DNA of 64,000 bases. Source: Euglena gracilis. Its lineage: Eukaryota > Euglenida > Euglenophyceae > Euglenales. How positions within the stretch are numbered: the stretch's first letter is position 1; every line of letters begins with the position of its first letter. A model generated the notes under the pieces. The model had not been told where the DNA came from, searched no databases, and saw only the letters and a list, made by a program, of their open reading frames with translations. This document shows, in pieces, positions 21,144 to 31,600 of this stretch. The stretch spans positions 64,620,257 through 64,684,256 of the forward strand of contig CP154956.1 of NCBI GenBank assembly GCA_039621445.1, in the 5' to 3' direction. Both the position numbers and the translations under genes were made by a program.

Positions 21144-24100
21144 GATGGGCCCCAGGGGGGTGGGGTTTGGGGGAGGGCGGGGAGGCCGGGAGTGGGTCGG
21201 GTTGGCGGGGGGGGTGACCCGTCCAACCCGTTCCTCGGCCATCCGGGGATCACCACCGCCCAAAATGGAACTCAACGAGCCATTTCTTGGGGGAGAAAAG
21301 TGGAGAACGTGGGCTTTATTTTGTCCAAGATGGAGAAGGAGGGGGAGGGGTGTTGTGGTACCTGGGGTATTCCAGAGGTGGTCGTATTCGCAGCGGCCAA
21401 AACGACCGCGGAACGGTTTGCCGCGAGGGGAACCGGCGATTGGGGGGCCGGCCACCCCCCTGGCCGGCCTGGATGGCGGCGGCGTCCGGCCGGGGCACCT
21501 CGATGAGGCAGTCCAGGCGGCCGGGGCGCAGCATCGCCGGGTCCAGCAGGTCCTTGCGGTTCGTGCCGCCAGGGCCCCCCTCCTCCCTGCTGGGAGCCCC
21601 GAAACAGAGAGGGCCGGGACCTACATGTGGACACCTTGTGGCCAGAGACTGGACCATTGGCCGTACGGCGCGGTCAAAGCCGGCCGACCACTTCTTCTGA
21701 TGCGGGCCGCCACACAGCATCTGGCAACTGGCAAAGTTTGGAAGGATTGAAACTTTTATTGTGCTTTATCCCCAAGAGAATACGTAGGTGTCATACTGGG
21801 GCCAAAAAAACCATGGGCCATTTCCTGACCCTTCTGTTGAGACCTTCACAGGACTTCCCATCTGGGTTTTCTCTGAGGCCCCAATGCAGCCGGGGGGGCC
21901 CTGGGCGGCGCCTACAAACAGCACGTCGTGCAGCGTGGACCGCTGCGTCTCGAAGCCGTCCAGCTCATTCAGCAGCGTGGAGAGCACGCGCGCCCCGACG
22001 TCGCTGCCAGTGCCGGGCCCGGCCGCCCGCTCCCGCGCTGCGGCCACCGCGTCCAGCTCGTCCCAGAACACAATGCTGGGCCGGCTCAGCCGGACGCAGT
22101 GGCCCCGATGACGTTGGTGGGGGGCTGGCGCGCGCGCGCGTGTGTGTGTCAGGGGATTTCTTGAGGACCCCCCCCCGTATAACAATGCTGAGTGTACATC
22201 TGCGTTGTGTAAATATGTGTGGGCGGGCGGGCGGGCGGCGGGCGAGTCGGCAGACACAGGGAGAGGATGAGAGGACAGATGCATATGGGGGTGCCACAAA
22301 CACACTCCGCAGTGTGTGCTGGGGGACCTGAGGACACAGCTGGGGGAGGGGAAAGAGGGCCACTGGGTGGGCCTGCCGGAACACGTCTCGAACGTACTGC
22401 TCGGAGTCCCCCTCTGAGATGAGACTCGAGAGCCAGGGCGACAAGCGAACGTAGGCCACAAACAGCACACGTTGCTTGATTCGTTGAAAAAATGTTCTGG
22501 TTACAATTATTGCACGCTTCAGGAACCGTCCATTTTCAGTAGTGATAGAGATGGTAGGCACAGAGGAACAGATTTTGAGCTCGAACTCTCACAGGCTTGG
22601 TAACCCTGGATTCTGTCTGCATCGCCCATTGGGAACCGAAGCAAAGACTCTTCCAAAGGTGCACGGTCCGAAGATCCGGATGGACCCTCAAATCTGCTTG
22701 AGGGCATTTGGCAACTCCTGGGATCCAGACAGAGGAGTGCCATGTGTTGCCTCAAAAACGCATGCACCCTTCCAGTACTGGTTGCCCTCAACTGGTTGCC
22801 CTCGGGGAGGGTCGTAACTTTTTTTCTATTTTCGCATGAAGATATTCCAAACTGCCCATTTTTGAAGCAAAAAAATAATACACCTTGCCTTTCCTAGCCT
22901 TAGGTGGTGCGATCTGCTCAAATGCTTTGCAAGGATGCGCAGGCGCACAGGCATTTGTATTTTGCGCGGGGAAGCATAATCTCATAGGACGCAGCTTCAC
23001 CCCAGCTCGCCAACGTAGGCGGAGAACACCTTGGCGCTATCCACTGCAATGATGGTGCTGTGGGTGGATGCGGCGAGGGCACGCATCAGGGTGGTCCCTG
23101 GAGGGACGCGGCGGGCTGATGGCTGGACAACCACTCGGGGCAAGGGGGGGCCCGCCGCCACGCCCCCGCCTTCGCACAGCCCGGTGGCCCATACAGCGCT
23201 GCCGGGCACTGGCGGAATGAGCCAGGAATGACATGAGAACCAGGGTGGACGGGTCCCCACATCCCCCTGGGGGGGGGGGGAGGGGAGAGGGAGGTCTTTC
23301 AACCAAAGCAGCGCCACTCGTCGTGGAGTCATGTCCGAAACGCAGTGGGAGACTGGCAAAGATGCCTGTTGGCGGAGCTGGCAGTCTTGGCCCACTCACT
23401 TGGACTGGGAAGCATGCGAGGCTGCATGGCCGGAGTGCCCCCCCCCCAACAATGATGGGGAATATACCTGACAGAGTCCAGCGAGCCCCGCCTGCTGGAC
23501 TCGGGCGGGGTCCCGTGTCCAGCGGGCACGGGACCCCTGCAGTGTCCAGGCAAAGTCCACGCAAGCCCCGCCCCCCCCCCCGGGGGGAGCCAGTCCACGG
23601 GCGCCGGGAAAAAGGCAGCCGCCCGGGCAGGATGCCGGTGTACGGCCGCAGCCCGAGGCGGGCGAAGCTCTCCGGGTGGCGCAGCGGCCACTCCACCGCC
23701 TGCTGCAGCTTCTTCTTCACCTCCGCCAGCCCGCCGATGTCCTCCCACGTCGTGGTGCCCCCAGGCCCCGGCCCTGGCCCCGAGGGACGCCGGGAGACCC
23801 GCCCCGGCGTGTGAGGTCGGGCAACCCAAGAGTGGTGGGTTGGTCGCCACGCCGGACGGAAATAAGGAATCCCCACGCGGCGATCCGCACACAAGGAATG
23901 GCACGTGAATGGGCTACAGGAGGGTACATACCGGTGGTGGGATACTGACCCACTTTCAGCCATTGTGCCCTCCTTGTGCCAGCAGTACCAGGGCTGGCAC
24001 AAGGATGGTGTGGCATAAGTCGGCCCCTCCATTCCGGTGGAGGGGAGGGGGAGGTTGCCCACCTATGGAGGGTTGCACCTTTTCGGGGTTATTGAAAGAG

Positions 24101-27100
24101 TGGGGTTCAGTCACGATTTTTGCGCATGAAATTCGGCCAAAATTGGGCCCAACTGGGCGGAATGTCACGCGGCAACTGCCTTCTTGCACATACCAATCCG
24201 CTACTTTCGTCCTAAAATTCAAACCCTAAACCTGCTCCTTCAATGGGCCTAACAACATTTTCACCCACCATGGCATAAAAGACCCCCCAAAATAAGACCC
24301 CCCCATAAAACAGACCCCCCCCCCAAAATAAGACCCCCCCCATAAAACAGACCCCCCCCCAAGCCGGTCCGAGCAAAAGTCCATGAAATGGACACCCCCA
24401 TAAATAAGAATCCCCCTGCCGGCGCGAAGCGCCGGACTTTTGAAAAATGGGACTTTTTTGGGGGGTAAATCTGCCATTTTGGGACAGTTTTCACACAATT
24501 CAGCAAATCTTCTCCTATTTGTCTGGCGCGAAGCGCCGAATTTTTCGAAAATTGATATTTTGGGGGGCATTTTTGGACATTTTGGGGGGTCGAAAATTTT
24601 CCAGCAAAAATCCATAAAATGGACCCCCCCCATGAATAAGACCCCCCCCTCGGGCTTTCCAGAAACTGACCCATGAAATGGACCCCCGGTCTTATTTTTG
24701 GGTGTGGTTTAGGTCAGCAATCACCACCCACCCTCCCCGATCTGAAGAGGGAAGAGGTTGGCGACTAATGTGACAGAGATAATTACACGGGTGGGTAGAT
24801 CGATGGATTGATAATCAGAGAAAGATGGATGGATGGATGGACGGACGGATGGATGGATGGAAGGATGGATGGAAGGATGGAGCTGGCTTGAAAACTTCAC
24901 CCATCCTCAAAGAGACCCACCGACCAATATCGTCACTGTTCCTTTGCGACGGCCACAGCCTGGGCGCCGCGCAGCTCCACGTGCACCGCCCGCTTCAGGG
25001 AGGGCGGCACCGCCTCCAGCGCCCGCCGCACGTGCTGCGGTTCGATGGTCCCCCCGGGCTCCGCCAAGTCAGCCGGGCCTTTTGGGAGCCGCCGAGGGGA
25101 GAGCCGTTGGCCCCCAATGACCGGAAGCAAAGAGCCACTCGTTCGAGTCCATGATGCTGTTGTGACCAGTGGGCAGCAACCACCATGAGAGATTGTCAAG
25201 TAGCTCATATGGGGGGATCCAAATGGGAGGACTTGGGTTTTGCCTTAGTGACAGGTCTGCGCTTGCGTAACCCCTCATTTTGCATTTTGCGATTTCCAGA
25301 TTTTCAGCAAAATTGCTATTGGGAAGGAGAAAGAAGTATATTTTAGACAAAAGATATCCAATTTATTGGCCAAACTTGGAACGGGAGATAGATATTGGAG
25401 GCTTTTTCTATGCTATGCTCCTCGTTCGGTGCCTGTAGGTTGATTTTCATATCAAAGACAGCAAGTTTTTCAAGACATTTTGGGGCTGCTAAAATGTATT
25501 GAAAACCATGAACGCTTTTTGTCCCCAGTTTTCTGCCCAATTCAAACCCCTCGAGGGTCTTGAAATTCGGCACAATATAAAACAGGGTATTCAAAATTTT
25601 GGGGCGTTGGAGGGGGCATCTGTTTGTGTGTTTATGAGTGTGTGTACGTGTGGGAGGGAGGGTGCGGGTGTGCATGTGTGTGTGCGTGCGTGCGTGCATG
25701 TGTGTGCGCGTGTGTGTGCGCGCGTGCGTGTGCGTGTGTGCATGTGTGTGGGGTTGTGGGTGTGTAGGTGGTGGGCATGAAAAAGCACGGCTGCCAAGTC
25801 CCCAGGATTGCCGGAATTGGAGCTGGGCGAGCCCTGTAACGTTGCAAAGCGGTGCGCCTCCCGCACCAGCTGCGCCAGGTCCGCCCCGACGTACCCGACT
25901 GTATCGTCTGCCAGCGCGGGGAGGTCCACGCTGCAGGGAAGCGGATGCAGTAAGCCCCCTCCCAAATAAAAGCAACCCTTTGGCCAACACCCAAATATTT
26001 TAATATTAACAATTTAATAAAATAATTTATGCCGACACCGAAATGCAAACAACCCCCAAATATGGGTAACCCCTGACTAGCTGATATAAAAAAAAATCTT
26101 TCATTAAAAAGCAAAAAATCAACAGAATTCAGCGAGCTCCAAATATTAGCAACCCCCAATATCAGCAACCCCTGGAACCGATTTTCGCAAACCCGAACTT
26201 AAACAACACAATTTTTTTGGGAGGGGGTTGGGGATGGGCATGCATCTATGGGGGAGCGGGACACAGAAGTGAAAGACAAGACAGCTGCAGAGGCAAATCG
26301 CTTTGGGAGGGGGGCGGTTCGGCCAGTTTGGCGTCCAGGTCTTCTTCAGATCCAAAATATGGTCCCTGGGGTGCACCTCGATTTTTTGCTGATGTCCCCC
26401 AAATCACTTGTCATTCGTCACCAGTCACTGGTCAGCTGACAAGTCGACAGGCAGTGATCATTGACCCTGACAATCTCAGGCGGCGCCAATTGCCGATGCC
26501 CACCTAAATTTTTGCAATTTCTTGGGCGTTTGGGGTACACGTGTAACCATACCCCCTTCTGGAGGGTGGAGCCAAGGTGTGACAGGTGAAAAGAAAACCA
26601 CCCACCTAACACACCCTACCTAATGCACCTAACGTTTGTCATTTAATTTTTGCCCAAAACGATTTTTTTTGGCCTCCTGGACCCGGAAAACCTGTTTTGG
26701 ATTCGAAAATGAGCGTATTCGACCCCCTGGCCCACCGTTCTTGGCCCGAAACCCATGCATTTTGGCCGGGCTGGGACGTGCCGGGCCTCCGGGCCGGGCC
26801 CAAAACAGCCAAACAGAAGGGTTTGGCAGAGTAAACAAGACTTGCAAAACAGGACACACCAAAAACGTCCAGAAAGCCCCCTCTGAGTAGCTGGTTGTGG
26901 CAATCAAAAAAAAAGTGGGGGTTTCGGACAGTATCCTCCGAAGTTGTGAACTTTCAGGGCTTCTTGGGTGGTTTTAACAGAATTTAGACAGCATTTTTTG
27001 CCTTTGAAACCGGCAGTTTTCTCTGGAATTTTAAACAATACCCCCCAAATGCTCCTTTTTGAATCTTCAACTTTCAGTCCTTCCACTTCCAGTTCCAGCA

Positions 27101-28597
27101 TGTCTCGGAAGGCGGAAGGGGTGCGACAGAGGTTTCCAAAGTCATCACACCTCTGCAGGGGGGGGGGTGGACGAAGAAAAACCTGTTCTCAACCAGTGCC
27201 AGGTCGCTGTTTGACGCAGTTCAAATGGCTTTGTTTTGTATGACCCAACCCTCTCACCATTTGTCAGATCGGTTTAAATGTGTTTCTCAACCAAGAGCCA
27301 AGTTTTAAGGCAGTCATCTCTTCACGTTGAGCCAAACCTTTCCTGTGTCGACAGCTGTTGCTGGTTTCCATACACCCCAGACCCTCACCTGCACACGGTT
27401 GCATGCAAAAAGATAGCCTCCAGATGCGAAGCCTGGCAGCCGGACAACAAAACTTGCCATCCACCAAACAGGCAGTTTCCTAAAAGAATCACTCAAACAT
27501 TTCAGGCTGGTTCCTGCCTACACTAACAGCATTACATGGTAGGTTGCCACCTGCCATCACATCAAACTCATTTCAGGCGGATATCCGCACAGAGAAACCA
27601 TCCTCGTTCGTCATTTAAAAGCCATTTTCCATGTCACCTGATGTTTCATTTTGTGCGGGTATCCGTGTACACTTGGGATATTTTTTTCCTAAATCACCAC
27701 GCAAAACAAAAACTCATTGAAGCAAAATACCACGTCACAGGCATTAAAAATGCTCATTTTTTCGCTCATTATGGACACAGCATCACATAAATACTTGAAA
27801 ACCCCAAAACTTTATCACAGCAAATCAGAATTTAGGCCGTCATCCGTGCAGGGTTTTTCTCAGATTTTTGGCCTTCAACTCACACCTGCGAATCAGAAAT
27901 TTTGTACCCATTTCAGGGTCCGGTAAAAAAAAGTCAAAAAATACAGAAATTTGGCGGGCAGCTAGCACCGCCTAAGACAAATCCTTGAGGGGGTCATGTA
28001 CCTTTGAAATCTGGCTTTCCAATGCTTTCCCCTTTCTTTCAAAAAATGCCACATTGTTTCCCCTATCTTCTATCAAGTTTGGGACTAATGGAATAAATTG
28101 ATGGAATCACACCCTCCATTCCAGATGCTGCTATGGTTCATTTGTGCATTATTTTTTTTTGTATATCCTCCCCCATCAATTTTGTTCACACTCTCTGGAT
28201 GTGGCTCAGTGGCGAGTGAGTATTCCTGTCAGGGCGGTCCTTAAGCAAAAAAAAAACTCCGCTGTCCCAGCACACTCAGTGAAAAATATCAGGAAAATGG
28301 GCACGAAATTTTGGTATTTTTCAGCAAGAACAGGTCGACATCAGGGGAAAAAATTGATTCCTGGCACCCTTGGACCATCGCCCATCCACCCAAATCATTA
28401 AAAACTGTGTTTTTCGACTTTTTAATTATGGAAACCGTTCAAGTCCCAGTCTGGCCCTTAGCCGGCCCTTTGGCCGAAAGGGGGGGCGGTCCTTAAGGAA
28501 ATAAAAAAAAAACTTTCCTGTCCCTTAAAGACCGCCCTGATTCCTGTGTTCTGAACAAGAAAAACAAAAAAAACAGCAACACACACACGGACAGACA

Positions 28598-28663
<66 letters not shown>

Positions 28664-31600
28664 GGTGTCCATATGTCTCCAGAAAGTGCTCCAGCATCGC
28701 GAGGCGACTGGTGCGGTCCGGGGGCCCAACGTAGATCTCGCGGTCGAACCGCCCCGCCCGCCGCAGCCCCGCGTCCAGCTGCTGCACCCGGTTCGTGAGC
28801 CCGACCAGCACGCACCGCTGCCCCGCGGCGGTGGCCCCCCGCGCGAGGCCGTCCGCCAGGCTAGCGACCAGGGCGGAGACTGCGACGCCCTCTGTGGGCT
28901 GGGACCCGGCCGGCGCGGGGGCGACGCAGGGCAGGGGATGGGGTGAGCCCGGCCACCCCCAAGCAGGGTATTAAGTGAGTGGGGAGGGGGGGGGAGTGAG
29001 CTGGATCCCCCCCTCCCCCCTCCGCAAAACCACCGCTCACTTAACACCCTGCCCCCAAGGGTCCGATTTCGACACCCAAATGTGAATCCCCCCCGGGAAT
29101 CCTGCTCGTGTGGGCAGGGACGTTCCATGTGGAGGTCGTCCTCAGATAGCCTAAACAGGCCCGAACTAAATGAACCTGAAGATATGAGACATAAAAATGT
29201 GGCAAGCCGGGCCTGCCCGACTCGGGGGGGGGGGGCGTCGGTCGGGCAGCCAGTCGGGGGGGGGGGGGGGGGGCGCAGCGGCGGCCGGGCCGGGGGGTGC
29301 ACAGGCCGTCGATCTCATCCAGCACCAGGACGGACGGCCCCGCCGCCAGCACCTGCTGGACGGCAGCAGGGGGTCTGCGCATAGAACGTCTGCCACTGTG
29401 CCATTCCACGTGCCCGCACACTAGAAATTGGGCTTCGGAGGGGACAATTCTGGCCAGTCTCCCCCAAGACCTTGGGGGGGGCTGGGGGCCTTGAGGGGGT
29501 TGGGGGCCCTTACCCGCCCCCCTTGTTGTACGACCGGGTTCCTGCAACCTGTGACCCGGGGGGGGGGGGGGTCGTAACACCCCCATAACCTGCAACCTGC
29601 GATCGGCTTAGACGGCCTAAAATGGACACTAAAAGTTGAAATTGTGCCTGAAAATATTATTGCAAACAATGGCCTTAAAAAAAAAAGTGCTGCAAAATGC
29701 AAATGTGAAATGCTCCCAAAAACAGCTGAAATTTATAATAAAAAAAAGGACAAAAAAGAACAAAAATCGACTCTTCGCATTGCATCTATTTTCCGAAAAT
29801 AGATGACAGTTGCGACAAATTTAGACTTCCCTGCAGAATTGGGTGCAAAGAGAAAAGGTGCCTTCCAATGTTCAGGCACATTTGTGACTAACTTTTGAAG
29901 AGGACAGCAACATGCGAAAAAAAGGTCATTTTCATAAAATAAAAAAAAAATCCAGGCACAATTGTGCCTGAGTTTTTAAGTTGGGTTAGGTTGGGTAAGT
30001 TAAGTTGGGTTCTGCATAAATTCTACTTTTGTCATCTTCAAAATACGTCAAATTTGCCATTTCGCACAGGTCGTTGGTGCAAATTGAAATTCCTTTTACA
30101 CCATGAAATGTGGTGCAAAATTGACATGCTTCATGCACAATTGTGCCTGAAACTCTTTTTGCCATTGCACAGCTCGTCTGAATTGCCACGTTTCATCAAA
30201 CTTCAACCTGAATCATATTGGTTCAAAGGGTTATGGCTAATTGCAAAAAATGTGGTTGAACGTGTTTCCTGTGTGCTTGTGTGTTCCAGTTCCATTCCTT
30301 TCAGTGTTTTTGAGCGTAATATTTCATTTTCTCTGGAAAAAATTCATCGAATTTGTAGCCAAGATGTGTCTTCTTAGCATCTTCTTCGGTCATCACACTT
30401 TGCCATAAAAAGTGACAGTGCACAGAGAGCATTCAATCTCCACGTGCATCAATTTTATTGCGGAAAAAAAACAGGAGTTTTCGAAAACGGTTTAAAGTTC
30501 AACGTTTATTACACACAACTGCAAAATGCTGACGTGTGCTCTGCAAATGGGTCATAAATAGCAACAGCAGACAGTTCAGGCACAATTGTGCCTGACGTTT
30601 TCTGAAAAAGAGGTGAAAATACTGCCACCATGATTTGAGTCAATGTATTCTTGAAGTGCTTTTCAACGGGGATTTTATGTTATGATTGCATGACGTTTAC
30701 AAGGGTCTCAATTTCACCAAACCTGGGGGATACTTTTCATAAATTCACTCTTGCTGAACAACATTGAACAACACTGGACAACATTGAACAACACTGGACA
30801 ACAAATCGAACAATAATGGAGCAGAAAAAGATTACGAAGGGAGGGTGAAAAGTAGTCACAAAAAATAGTGTGGTTTGAGAAAAATGACATGAAAAAAGGG
30901 ATGAAATATCAGGATGATGAAACTTAGAACAGACATGTAAGAAGAATGCAAGAGCACAGCAAATAATAAATATGCGGTGACGCAGAGAAGTTGTCAGGCA
31001 CATTTGTGCCCGACAAAAATAAAAAATGCTGTAGAATGGGCATTCTTTGAAAGCGATTCTCATTGACAAAAAAAATGTATTTTTTGTCCATTTTAGGCCG
31101 TCTAAGACCGAGGGGTGGTCGTAAATGAGGGGGCGGTCGTAGGGAAGGTGGTGTTGACCACCTCGTGGGTGGCACATCTCCAGCGGCAGCACACAGCGAA
31201 AAGCAGAAATACTTAAAATGGAGGTTGCCCAAACAACGGCACCGATAGGGAACACAGAAATTACCTGCATGAAAAGCAACGACACTTGGATACAACGGCA
31301 TCATCCATTGAACGTGTTCAAAAAACACAAAAAAATTTCGCAACCTGCAACCTGCGACCAGGGGGGGGGGTGGTCATAACACCATAATGACCTGCAACCT
31401 GCGACGGAGGGGTGGTCGTACGACAAGGGGGGGGTAAAATGAGGCATCGGAGGCAGTGATCAAAACACAGAGCCTCAAAGGAGTCTCATTTTCATCTCAC
31501 CCCATTTGCCTTGCCTTTTTTGTAGGTAAAATTAAACCCAAAGCCAGCTGATTGGTGGGACTTCTGGGTTATAGAAAAAAAGACTTTGTTAAGCACCACA

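Larger units (their letters stand above)
25931..28662. other. Intron 7, canonical GT-AG, 2.7 kb
   Basis: The donor is CACCG|GTGTGTGTGT and the acceptor CCCTGCAG|CGTGG; joined they give [13 protein letters not shown] in frame, exactly as the family requires. The intron holds the diverged CTTAG-type element (26475-27976), the hAT-type MITE copy 2 and an (AC)n tract. Confidence 0.75.

Noticed and set aside
23096-23169. Ordinary GC-AG intron 11
   Set aside because: Cutting at CAG|GGACC puts the conserved TTLMRALA helix out of frame; the required border is three bases later.
23037-24062. A single 341-codon exon spanning the D2 linker and P-loop
   Set aside because: The frame is open by chance in GC-rich introns; the conserved segments inside it lie in three different frames.
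25131-25160. tRNA-like GTTCGAGTCC
   Set aside because: No acceptor or anticodon stem could be drawn around it.
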